Source of the DNA: Clostridiales bacterium
GTDB taxonomy: Bacteria > Bacillota > Clostridia > Oscillospirales > Ruminococcaceae
Direction: 5' to 3'
NCBI GenBank assembly: GCA_019423685.1
Contig: JAHZAY010000003.1
Span: 1 to 64,000, forward strand
DNA length: 64,000 nt
Position numbers and translations under genes: made by a program. Below the pieces are notes generated by a model, which saw only the letters and a program-made list of their open reading frames with translations, was not told the DNA's origin and did not search any database. Below, one piece after another: positions 17,640 to 24,092 of the stretch; the stretch's first letter is position 1; the number at the start of each line of letters is the position of its first letter.

Positions 17640-17981
17640 TTATGCCTGCTGTACGTCGCCTGCAGATGCTAGGATACTGTCAGGTACAGGATCACATCCC
17701 AGATCCAGTCCAATCTCTCCGGAGTAATCAGAAAAATAGATATACGACGTATCGCCGGCCACTGCCTGTGCCATGCGGTAGTAGCGGCACGCGTCGGCGC
17801 GCTGCTTGATCTCGGCCAGTTTCGCTGTGTATGCATCTGATACCTCACGGCACGCATCCTCCCGGCCGATATAGTAGGCATACGTAATCATCATGCGGAT
17901 ATCGTCGCGGATGTCAAACTTGAGCGCTGTCTCGCGGATATAATCAGTGATAGTCATAGCCTTCGTTTTATCGTTTGCCAT
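17640..17981 (-). CDS. Hypothetical protein of the element
   Basis: 113 residues from an ATG with AGGAGG upstream. The acidic, helical protein starts MANDKTKAMTITDYIRETAL and continues with DIRDDIRMMITYAYYIGRED. No domain is recognised. It is part of the minus-strand run that ends in the helicase. The 207 bases to the next gene (17433-17639) hold a GC-rich hairpin at 17568-17584 and nothing else that I can name. Confidence 0.7.
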   Translation of the reverse strand: MANDKTKAMTITDYIRETALKFDIRDDIRMMITYAYYIGREDACREVSDAYTAKLAEIKQRADACRYYRMAQAVAGDTSYIYFSDYSGEIGLDLGCDPVPDSILASAGDVQQA

Positions 17982-18025
17982 TGTGTTGTCCTCCTGTTTC
18001 TTTTGTGTTGGTGTGTGTTAATCTG

Positions 18026-18496
18026 TTAATCCTCGTATAACCCAAGCGGGATGTGAATTTTGCCTGTCGCCTCGTCGTAGATCAGACCATACTCGGCGTA
18101 CCATATGACCGGATCCGGAACCCACGCATGTGGATGCACCTTCCGAACCATCATGACCATATCCTCGTAGCTCAGTGGCCACTTGTAGCGTACAATCTGG
18201 CCATTGGTTGCCATCTGGCGGATACTGTTGAGCGAATACGGTCTGGATCCATGCAGTCCGTCCGTGGCCCCGTCGCGCCAGTAGGATACGATCGCCGGCT
18301 GGCCGTCGATGATCTCGACCGCAAACAACAGCCCTGTGGCAACGTATTGTCTGGTCGTACCGTCGGTAACGGCTATGAGGCCACTCCTGGCCTTGCGCCA
18401 ATCTGGTGTACCGTTAGACACAAGGCTGTGCGTGCCAAATGGCAGGGCGTGACGATTACGCGCGTATTCGCGTGGTGTGATGATAGCACTGCCCAT
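18026..18496 (-). CDS. Hypothetical protein of the element
   Basis: 156 residues from the ATG at 18496, which has a GGGGG stretch 8 bases upstream; a GTG at 18502 overlapping the upstream stop (GTGA) is the alternative. The mixed alpha/beta sequence contains TDGTTRQYVATGLLFAVEII and ends with YGLIYDEATGKIHIPLGLY. No family recognised. It is coupled to the Cys-rich protein upstream. Confidence 0.7.
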   Translation of the reverse strand: MGSAIITPREYARNRHALPFGTHSLVSNGTPDWRKARSGLIAVTDGTTRQYVATGLLFAVEIIDGQPAIVSYWRDGATDGLHGSRPYSLNSIRQMATNGQIVRYKWPLSYEDMVMMVRKVHPHAWVPDPVIWYAEYGLIYDEATGKIHIPLGLYED

Positions 18497-18498
18497 GA

Positions 18499-19035
18499 TC
18501 ACACCCCCTTGTTGCCATGCTCGTTAGGATCGGGCACCTTGATATGTCCAATCTGCACGCCGCGCAGCACAAGCTCACGGCACACATCCAGCTCATACTT
18601 GTCGCGGCGATCGATCCACCACGACGCGCGCGTCTCCGTAAAGAGATAGCGGATGTATCTGTCGTTTTGGTCGATGCGCTCCTGGTGCACAGCCTCCGTG
18701 ATCTTGCCGTCTGCCAGCTCTCGGCTCGAAATGGACAGTGCGTTGTCAACATAATCTCGCATCGCCTGTACGGCCCGCAGCTGGATCTCCTCTGCCCATG
18801 CTATCTGCTTGTCAGACCCGGTCATCGGCGGAGCATCATACTCTGTGCGCAGTGCGTCGATTGCCGCTCTCTCTTCGGCTCGGCGGGCGTCGCGCCAGCA
18901 CTCCGGGCACATGTCGATGTTGTCCTCGGCCCACTTCTGCCAAGACTCGGCCTCCTTGCAGTTGCGCAAGATCTTAACCTGTTCAAATTTTTTACCGCAC
19001 ACTGTGCAGGTGCAGTTAGCTGTTGCTTTTGCCAT
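18499..19035 (-). CDS. Protein with an N-terminal four-cysteine zinc-finger-like motif
   Basis: 178 residues. The N-terminus has CTCTVCGKKFEQVK (Cys-X2-Cys) and about 30 residues later MCPECWRDARR (Cys-X2-Cys), a probable zinc ribbon. A long charged helical region follows. The ATG has AGGAGG 9 bases upstream. It is the first gene after the promoter and hairpin leader at 19081-19383 and begins the replication operon. DNA or RNA binding is suggested by the finger only; function unknown. Confidence 0.72.
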   Translation of the reverse strand: MAKATANCTCTVCGKKFEQVKILRNCKEAESWQKWAEDNIDMCPECWRDARRAEERAAIDALRTEYDAPPMTGSDKQIAWAEEIQLRAVQAMRDYVDNALSISSRELADGKITEAVHQERIDQNDRYIRYLFTETRASWWIDRRDKYELDVCRELVLRGVQIGHIKVPDPNEHGNKGV

Positions 19036-19080
19036 TGTCTTTTCCTCCTAGTTCTTGATTTTTTTGAAAAAAATGAAAAC

Positions 19081-19147
19081 AAAAAAGGCAACAAACACTG
19101 GACACACAACGATACATGATCATTGCGTATCCAGTGCTTGTTGCCTT
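19081..19147 (-). terminator. Hairpin plus U-run in the leader of the replication operon, possible attenuator
   Basis: On the minus strand, AAGGCAACAAGCACTGGA (19147-19130) pairs, with one mismatch, with TCCAGTGTTTGTTGCC ending near 19087. A T run follows directly and the first gene begins about 45 bases later. A terminator between the promoter and the first ribosome site would make transcription conditional. Confidence 0.6.
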
Positions 19148-19220
19148 GTCCGGCTGACGGCCATTGCTGGCCCGCCTTACTTGCTGCTTTATTTTCTTAT
19201 GGGTGGTAATGCAGCCGCCC

Positions 19221-19319
19221 TCACCGTGTAAGCGTGCGTCGCGTCTCGGGTTTTATGTGCACGTCCACGGCCGCGCACCCCTTTTCAGGCGCCTCATTCA
19301 AGCATCTGAGTTTATTCAT
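19221..19319 (-). CDS. Possible 32-residue leader peptide
   Basis: An ATG about 35 bases after the predicted transcription start opens a short frame beginning MNKLRCLNEAPEKGCAAVD and ending TRRTLTR before TGA. The nearest Shine-Dalgarno-like sequences (AGG 10 bases or GGAGGAAG about 20 bases upstream) are poorly placed. It could be a leader peptide tied to the terminator downstream, or chance. Confidence 0.25.
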   Translation of the reverse strand: MNKLRCLNEAPEKGCAAVDVHIKPETRRTLTR

Positions 19320-19354
19320 TTTTTGTGCCTGGAGGTCTTCCTCCTAACATTTAT

Positions 19355-19383
19355 AACATACCACTTTTGACACTGGAAGTCAA
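19355..19383 (-). promoter_or_regulatory. Promoter with an overlapping inverted repeat ahead of the replication operon
   Basis: Minus-strand TTGACT (19383-19378), 17 bases and TATGTT (19360-19355). The inverted repeat TTGAC-N7-GTCAA (19367-19383) covers the -35 box and is a plausible operator for the element's XRE repressor. Confidence 0.55.
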
Positions 19384-19477
19384 TAATTTATATTTTTTGT
19401 AAATTTATTATCATACTCATTTATGAGCATTTTTGCAAGAGCACATGTAAATAAATTTTGAACAAAAAATGTAAGCC

Positions 19478-19927
19478 CTATCGGGGAGCATTGCTGGCCA
19501 GGTTAGTTACGCCGACACCTCGCCTCATCGCATACTCAACTAGATCCCGCGCGTTACTGGCAGGGTGCCACGCGTATGCGATGAGATGAGTGCTGTGATC
19601 GACCATGTACCTGTTGGCCCGCACAATCGCGACGCGCCGCGGGACCGTCTCCTGGTCCGGCGGGTAGAACAGGCTGTCATATTGCTCCGGATGCCACACC
19701 TCGCGCTCAGCTGGGTGGTAGGGTAGCAGCAGAGACAGCCGCACCTCTGGATGTATCTTTTTTGCCTCACGGACGGCGCGGGCTGCCAGAGCGTCAAATC
19801 GGCCATAATGGCCTACTACATAGTCTGTCACGCCATACGCCTCTATGTGCCGCAGCACGGCATCATACAGTGCGGGATATAGATCATCCGGCGCCTCCCT
19901 GTGCCCGATGAAGAAGCATGTTTGCAT
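19478..19927 (-). CDS. SLOG-fold (YspA/DUF1273-like) protein
   Basis: 149 residues. It begins MQTCFFIGHREAPDD, the CxFxGHR start typical of the SLOG Rossmann-like family, followed by VTDYVVGHYGRFDALAARAV and a C-terminal strand-helix ending. SLOG proteins are thought to bind nucleotide-derived ligands, and some act in defence or stress systems. The ATG at 19927 has GAAGGTGG upstream; a GTG six codons earlier is possible. It is divergent from the XRE repressor, so both may share one operator region. Confidence 0.75.
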   Translation of the reverse strand: MQTCFFIGHREAPDDLYPALYDAVLRHIEAYGVTDYVVGHYGRFDALAARAVREAKKIHPEVRLSLLLPYHPAEREVWHPEQYDSLFYPPDQETVPRRVAIVRANRYMVDHSTHLIAYAWHPASNARDLVEYAMRRGVGVTNLASNAPR

Positions 19928-19956
19928 GTTGTCACCACCTTCCACGCACCTTTATA

Positions 19957-20030
19957 ACAGTAATCTTATTAGATATTGTAATAAATATAGATGGTTACTG
20001 TCAATCCTATCGTTAGATACACTAATAACG
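19957..20030. promoter_or_regulatory. Divergent control region with two inverted repeats
   Basis: Between the SLOG and XRE genes: ACAGTAA (19957-19963) with TTACTGT (19995-20001), and CGTTA (20011-20015) with TAACG (20026-20030). The AT-rich DNA between them is a natural site for divergent promoters and repressor binding. Confidence 0.45.
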
Positions 20031-20043
20031 GTAGGTGGTGCAC

Positions 20044-20406
20044 ATGCAGAACAAAAAGCCGATCAACATACAGATCGGACAAAATATACGTCAAATACGC
20101 GAAGATACAGGCCTGACGCAGGAAAAACTTGCAGACATCCTTGGCATAGGGGATAAGCACGTCTCAGCAATCGAGCGCGGGGCAGTCGGGCTGTCGCTGC
20201 CGACGTTGATGCGGATCTGTGAGGCATTGTCGGTGTCGGCGGACCGCGTCTTATTTGGCACCCGTGATGATGTGGACAGACGATCTGCTGATATACACAT
20301 ACTGATGGAGCGTCTGGAGCGCCTGCCGGACAGACAATACGCGGCAGCGAAGGATGTCATGGACTCTGTATTAGCTGCAATGTCTATCGGTGATAATAAA
20401 GATTGA
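20044..20406 (+). CDS. XRE-family repressor of the element
   Basis: 120 residues from an ATG with AGGTGG upstream. The N-terminal helix-turn-helix (IGQNIRQIREDTGLTQEKLA, then ADILGIGDKHVSAIERGAVG) is a clear Cro/C1-type domain. A C-terminal helical tail of about 45 residues may mediate dimerisation. Lying beside the divergent control region and opposite the replication operon, it is the likely lysogeny-type regulator of the element. It has no peptidase domain, so any induction would need another factor. Confidence 0.88.
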   Translation: MQNKKPINIQIGQNIRQIREDTGLTQEKLADILGIGDKHVSAIERGAVGLSLPTLMRICEALSVSADRVLFGTRDDVDRRSADIHILMERLERLPDRQYAAAKDVMDSVLAAMSIGDNKD

Positions 20407-20417
20407 CGCACCAAAAA

Positions 20418-20450
20418 ATACCCTGCACAGAATCAATCTGTGCAGGGTAT
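20418..20450. terminator. Bidirectional terminator between the XRE gene and the small RlmD-like gene
   Basis: ATACCCTGCACAG (20418-20430) pairs perfectly with CTGTGCAGGGTAT (20438-20450). The minus-strand side is followed by a T run. It now appears to be the first intrinsic terminator that ssrA transcription meets. Confidence 0.8.
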
Positions 20451-20452
20451 TG

Positions 20453-20737
20453 TCATATTAGGCCAAAGTGCCTCAGAGCCTGTACCACAAGCGCCTCTTT
20501 CTCTGGGCGGCGGCGCGGATCTGCATACTTGCCGGATGCCTGTCTGCCTTTGTACTCCGTGGTCTGCAGACCGCAGCTCTGCTTGGCACGACTAATATCC
20601 AGGTTGGTGACAGTCTGGCCATATATTTTCTCGATCCATGCACGTATCTCGGCATAGGTCGCTTTGTGCGTCTGCCTTCTGGCCTCTGTATCGTGATCGT
20701 CAATGGCGACCATGACACAGAAGAGACCATCAGGCAT
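20453..20737 (-). CDS. Small protein resembling the C-terminal tail domain of clostridial RlmD-type proteins
   Basis: 94 residues from ATG 20737; longer in-frame starts would lie inside ssrA. The sequence ATYAEIRAWIEKIYGQTVTN followed by LDISRAKQSCGLQTTEYKGR and the ending PRRRPEKEALVVQALRHFGL matches a small domain often found alone or at the C-terminus of 23S rRNA uracil methyltransferase-like proteins in Clostridia. It has no catalytic methylase motif and its role is unknown. No good ribosome site or promoter is visible. It lies 36 bases past the tmRNA 3' end in the same direction, so it may depend on ssrA read-through. Confidence 0.6.
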   Translation of the reverse strand: MPDGLFCVMVAIDDHDTEARRQTHKATYAEIRAWIEKIYGQTVTNLDISRAKQSCGLQTTEYKGRQASGKYADPRRRPEKEALVVQALRHFGLI

Positions 20738-20752
20738 TGGTGCGATCTTACA

Positions 20753-20780
20753 GGTGCTCGCATACCTATCGAATGGTGGA
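20753..20780. other. attR: right attachment site overlapping the tmRNA 3' end
   Basis: The arm GGTGCTCGCATA (20753-20764) is followed by six bases and the core GAATGGTGGA (20771-20780). The last seven bases of the core (20774-20780) encode the tmRNA 3' end, TCCACCA when read on the minus strand, so integration leaves ssrA intact. Confidence 0.75.
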
Positions 20781-21162
20781 GGCGAGGGGAATTGAACCCC
20801 TGTCCGAAAACCTCTCCATACGTCTTTCTCCGAGCGCAGTTTGCCGTTTTTACCTTGCGGCATTTTCCCTTTGCAGCGCACCGGCAAACTGGCGCGCTGC
20901 ATCGGTAGACTCTAATTCATCGGCAGTACGAGACGCTCCTGCCTGACGTTCACCACTTCATAATGCCCAAACCGAAGCCGTGGTCCTCCCCGGCTGGACA
21001 GCTGCCTTTAAACTAGGCAGCAACCGCCATTTCGTTGTTGAAATTTACGGTTGTTACGTTATTTTTAGCGTTTATATTTAATAAACATGGGCTTTTAAAG
21101 AGGTTCCCGCCTCTGCTCGCTTGACATACTTCAAAATCCCCGTCGAAAGCCTGTACGCCCCC
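20774..21162 (-). ncRNA. ssrA: tmRNA (ssrA)
   Basis: The 389-base RNA begins GGGGGCG (21162-21156), which pairs with CGCCUCC before the encoded ACCA at 20777-20774, forming the tRNA-like acceptor stem. The T-arm GGGGTTCAATTCCCC-like sequence lies near the 3' end. The tag frame runs from a GCU resume codon at 21069 to UAG at 21013 and encodes AKNNVTTVNFNNEMAVAA, with the AVAA-type degradation end. It rescues stalled ribosomes with SmpB. Only 18 bases separate it from smpB and no promoter fits between, so the two are probably co-transcribed. Confidence 0.95.
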
Positions 21163-21180
21163 GAATTGATTTTGCAGATG

Positions 21181-21645
21181 TTAATGTGCCCGCTCCTTGA
21201 GTGCGCGGTCAATGGTGCGCTTGGCGTCGCGTTTGGCCATGTCGCTGCGCTTATCGTACAGCTTTTTGCCTTTGCACAACCCCAGTTCCACCTTCACCCG
21301 CCCATTTTTAAAGTAGAGCGAAAGCGGAATCAGCGTCAACCCTTCCTGCTTTAAGGTACCGTACAACTTTAAAATCTCGCGCTTGTGCATCAGCAGCTTG
21401 CGCGGGCGGATGGGGTCGCGGTTAAAGATGTTCCCCTTTTCATAGGGGGAAATGTGCATCTGCTTGATGAACAACTCGCCGTTTTGAATGTCGCACCAGC
21501 TGTCCTTGAGGTTGACCTGCCCCAAGCGCAGCGATTTGACCTCGGTGCCGCACAGCTCGATGCCAGCTTCATAGGTTTCCTGAACAAAATAGTTATGTCT
21601 TGCCTGTCGATTGACCGCAATGGTCTTGGTCCCCGGCTGTCTCAT
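21181..21645 (-). CDS. smpB: SsrA-binding protein SmpB
   Basis: 154 residues from the ATG with GGGAGG 8 bases upstream; a GTG three codons earlier is possible. The protein starts MRQPGTKTIAVNRQARHNYF and has the core YEAGIELCGTEVKSLRLGQV and NLKDSWCDIQNGELFI, plus the basic C-terminal tail (LCKGKKLYDKRSDMAKRDAK) that enters the ribosomal mRNA channel. It binds tmRNA and delivers it to stalled ribosomes. Its partner ssrA lies directly downstream. Confidence 0.97.
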   Translation of the reverse strand: MRQPGTKTIAVNRQARHNYFVQETYEAGIELCGTEVKSLRLGQVNLKDSWCDIQNGELFIKQMHISPYEKGNIFNRDPIRPRKLLMHKREILKLYGTLKQEGLTLIPLSLYFKNGRVKVELGLCKGKKLYDKRSDMAKRDAKRTIDRALKERAH

Positions 21646-21682
21646 GGTGCGCACCTCCCCTGCAAGTTATTTAGTCTTTGCT

Positions 21683-21711
21683 ATTATACCCCATTTTGGT
21701 AAAAAAATCAA
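21683..21711 (-). promoter_or_regulatory. Promoter of smpB-ssrA
   Basis: Minus-strand TTGATT (21711-21706), 17 bases and a perfect TATAAT (21688-21683), about 40 bases ahead of smpB. Confidence 0.75.
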
Positions 21712-21827
21712 GTCTGCCCCTTCCTCAATCTTTGATAGTTGTCTAACCCTGCCTTCTAACCTACAGTGTCTGGACAGGCCGCAGCAAGCTGCACCTTGCA
21801 CAAGGCATGGTACAAAAAAGTTTGGCC

Positions 21828-21856
21828 TTTTCCAAGAGGAAATTCTGTGCTATGAT
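21828..21856 (+). promoter_or_regulatory. Candidate promoter of the nitroreductase gene
   Basis: TTTTCC (21828-21833), 17 bases and TATGAT (21851-21856), about 60 bases before the start codon. The -35 box is poor. Confidence 0.4.
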
Positions 21857-21913
21857 AAAGACAGCAATTTTCCTACTATATCTTTTCAAAAAACGACAGG
21901 AGGTATTTCAACT

Positions 21914-22423
21914 ATGAGTCTGATCGATCTGATGAAAACCCGCTACTCTGTCCGGCAATACAAATCCACTCCGGTAGAAGAAGAAAAGCTGATGGCTGTT
22001 TTGGAGGCGGGCCGCGTAGCCCCTACCGCCGCCAACCGCCAGCCGCAGCGCATCTATGTCGTGCGCACGCCGGAAGGATTGGCCAAGCTTGCCAAAGCGG
22101 CCAACATCCACAACCCGCCGCTTGCCCTGATCGTCTGCGCCGACAAACAGCAGGCCTGGGTGCGGCCCATTGACCAAAAGGACACCTGCGACATCGACGC
22201 CTCGATCGTCACCGACCACATGATGCTGCGCGCCACCGAGTTGGGGCTGGGCAGCCTGTGGATCTGCATGTTCGATCCGCAGATTGTCCGCAAGGAGTTT
22301 GACCTGCCGGAAAACATCGTGCCGGTCAACATCCTGGTGCTCGGTTATACCGACTGCGAACCTGCCTCCCCTGACCGCCACGACACCGCGCGCAAACCTT
22401 TGGAGGAAACCGTCTTCTTCTAA
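21914..22423 (+). CDS. Nitroreductase-family flavoprotein
   Basis: 169 residues, short as usual for the FMN-dependent family. N-terminal MSLIDLMKTRYSVRQYKSTP holds the FMN-phosphate-binding RYSVR motif. APTAANRQPQRIYVV and TELGLGSLWICMFDPQIVRK are the other typical segments, ending with the VPVNILVLGYTD strand. Such enzymes reduce nitro compounds, quinones or flavins with NAD(P)H; the substrate here is unknown. The start ATG has AGGAGG upstream. It is a single-gene unit closed by the terminator at 22467-22507. Confidence 0.93.
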   Translation: MSLIDLMKTRYSVRQYKSTPVEEEKLMAVLEAGRVAPTAANRQPQRIYVVRTPEGLAKLAKAANIHNPPLALIVCADKQQAWVRPIDQKDTCDIDASIVTDHMMLRATELGLGSLWICMFDPQIVRKEFDLPENIVPVNILVLGYTDCEPASPDRHDTARKPLEETVFF

Positions 22424-22466
22424 TCCCATTTGTAATACCCATCCTACAAACAAATGACAAGAAAGT

Positions 22467-22507
22467 GGGAGTGCCTTTTTTCCCGGAAAAAGGCACTCCC
22501 TTTTTTT
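22467..22507. terminator. Intrinsic terminator after the nitroreductase gene
   Basis: GGGAGTGCCTTTTT (22467-22480) pairs with AAAAAGGCACTCCC (22487-22500), followed by seven T. It may also serve spoIVA from the other side. Confidence 0.85.
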
Positions 22508-22561
22508 GCACAAACGCTCAACAATTCCCCCGCAAATGCCCCAACAAAAGGACTTCCTTAT

Positions 22562-24040
22562 TTAAAGGATGATACAGATTAAACCGTTGCAGCCCTCGTT
22601 GATGATCCGCTCGATGGTCTCCTGCATACGGATGCGCGCATCCGATGGCATCCGGTACAGCTTATTGTGCAGGCCCTCATTGACCAGCTCGTGCAGCGAC
22701 TTTCCAAAGATGTTGCTCTCCCAGATCTTTTGCGGATTGTCCTCGAACTCCTGCAAGAGACTCATCACAAGCTCCTGTGACTGCTTCTCGCTGCCCACGA
22801 TGGGGCTGACTTCGGTGGTGATGTCCGCACGCATCATATGGATGGAAGGCGCCGACGCGCGCAACCGCACGCCGTACCGGCCGCCCTGTTTGACAATCTG
22901 CGGCTCTTCCAGGCTCAGTTCCTCCAGCGACGGCATCACGATGCCGTACCCGGTCGCTGCCACCTCTTCCAGCGCTCCCTTGACCTTGTCGTACTCCTTT
23001 TTAATCCGGGCCAGCTCGCACAGGCAGGGCAGCAGTCCCTCTTCCCCTCCGATGGACAGGCCGCTGGCTTCGCTGAGAATATCATAAAAGAGGTTCGGCT
23101 TAACCGTGATGGAAAGCATCACCTTGCCGCTGCCAAGATCCATTCCCGTCACCTTGGCGTGCGCAATCTGTTCGCAGCTCTCGATTTCGCCCAGTTTGTC
23201 TGCGACGTGGTTGATCCGCCGAATCTCCCCACAGGCGCTGCAAATGGCCTGATACAGCGCCTCTTTGAGCCAATGTCCCTTCTCCAGCGACACAATCCAC
23301 CGCGGGAGGTTGACCTTGATCTCCTTGACCGGAAATTCCATGAGCACGTTGGACAAAATCTCCTTGATGTCCGGCTCGGTCAGTTCCAAGCAGTTGACCG
23401 CCAGCACCGGAACGCCATACTTTTGTTGCAGCTCCTGTGCCAGCTGCTTTGCCGCCTCGCTGTCCGGATGCTCACAGTTGAGCAGTACGGCAAACGGCTT
23501 TTGCAGCTCTTGCAGCTCGCGGATGACCCGCTCCTCCGCCTCGGCGTACTCCTCGCGGGGAATGTCGCTGATCGAACCGTCGGTCGTCACCACAAGCCCG
23601 ATGGTGGAATGTTCCTGGATGACCTTTTGGGTGCCGATTTCGGCGGCCATATTAAAGGGAATTTCCTCCTCAAACCACGGGGTCATCACCATTCGCGGCT
23701 GCTCGTCCTCGATGTATCCCAGGGAGCTGGGAACGATGTAGCCGACGCAGTCGATCAGCCGGACGTTGAGCTGTGCGCCCTGCGCAACCTCAATCTTGAC
23801 CGCCTCTTCGGGGATAAACTTTGGCTCGGTGGTCATGATGGTTCTTCCCGCCGCCGATTGGGGCAGCTCGTCGACCGCCCGCTCGCGCGAAAACTCACTT
23901 TCAATGTTGGGGATCACCAGATCCTCCATAAATCGCTTAATAAAGGTAGATTTGCCCGTCCGCACCGGACCGACGACACCGATGTAGATGTCGCCGCCGG
24001 TGCGCCTGGCGATGTCGGTATAGATATTGCGGCTTTCCAT
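22562..24040 (-). CDS. spoIVA: Stage IV sporulation protein A
   Basis: 492 residues, full length. The N-terminal P-loop GTPase-like ATPase has Walker A (GPVRTGKST, about 24-32) and NRRTG-type surroundings (RNIYTDIARRTGGDIYIGVV). A central domain and a conserved C-terminal anchor (ending NEGCNGLICIIL) follow. SpoIVA hydrolyses ATP and polymerises on the forespore outer membrane to form the coat basement layer. AAAGGAG precedes the ATG. It follows sipL by 52 bases in the same direction, so both probably share the sigma-E-like promoter ahead of sipL. Confidence 0.98.
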   Translation of the reverse strand: MESRNIYTDIARRTGGDIYIGVVGPVRTGKSTFIKRFMEDLVIPNIESEFSRERAVDELPQSAAGRTIMTTEPKFIPEEAVKIEVAQGAQLNVRLIDCVGYIVPSSLGYIEDEQPRMVMTPWFEEEIPFNMAAEIGTQKVIQEHSTIGLVVTTDGSISDIPREEYAEAEERVIRELQELQKPFAVLLNCEHPDSEAAKQLAQELQQKYGVPVLAVNCLELTEPDIKEILSNVLMEFPVKEIKVNLPRWIVSLEKGHWLKEALYQAICSACGEIRRINHVADKLGEIESCEQIAHAKVTGMDLGSGKVMLSITVKPNLFYDILSEASGLSIGGEEGLLPCLCELARIKKEYDKVKGALEEVAATGYGIVMPSLEELSLEEPQIVKQGGRYGVRLRASAPSIHMMRADITTEVSPIVGSEKQSQELVMSLLQEFEDNPQKIWESNIFGKSLHELVNEGLHNKLYRMPSDARIRMQETIERIINEGCNGLICIIL

Positions 24041-24092
24041 GCGTCTCGTTCACTCCTTTGTTCTGCGCTGCCAATATGCGGTTTTCCCCTGT

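Larger units (their letters stand above)
214..20780. mobile_element. Serine-integrase mobile element inserted at the ssrA 3' end, carrying Gabija and type I restriction-modification
   Basis: The element is bounded by a shared 10-bp core with inverted arms just inside. It is about 20.56 kb (core to core) and encodes its own integrase at the left end. Gene content: integrase, gajB, gajA, hsdR, hsdS, hsdM, XRE regulator, DUF3846 protein, ArdC, ClpX-like ATPase, iteron-like region, D5-type helicase, small unknown proteins, SLOG protein, XRE repressor and an RlmD-tail-like protein. No structural phage genes, relaxase or type IV secretion genes are visible, so it resembles a phage satellite or a non-conjugative integrative element rather than a prophage or ICE. 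The class is inferred; the boundaries are read from sequence. Confidence 0.75.

Noticed and set aside
20738..20902. Extension of the small RlmD-like gene upstream into ssrA
   Set aside because: It would translate the tmRNA tRNA-like domain; conservation-like sequence starts only after about residue 56.
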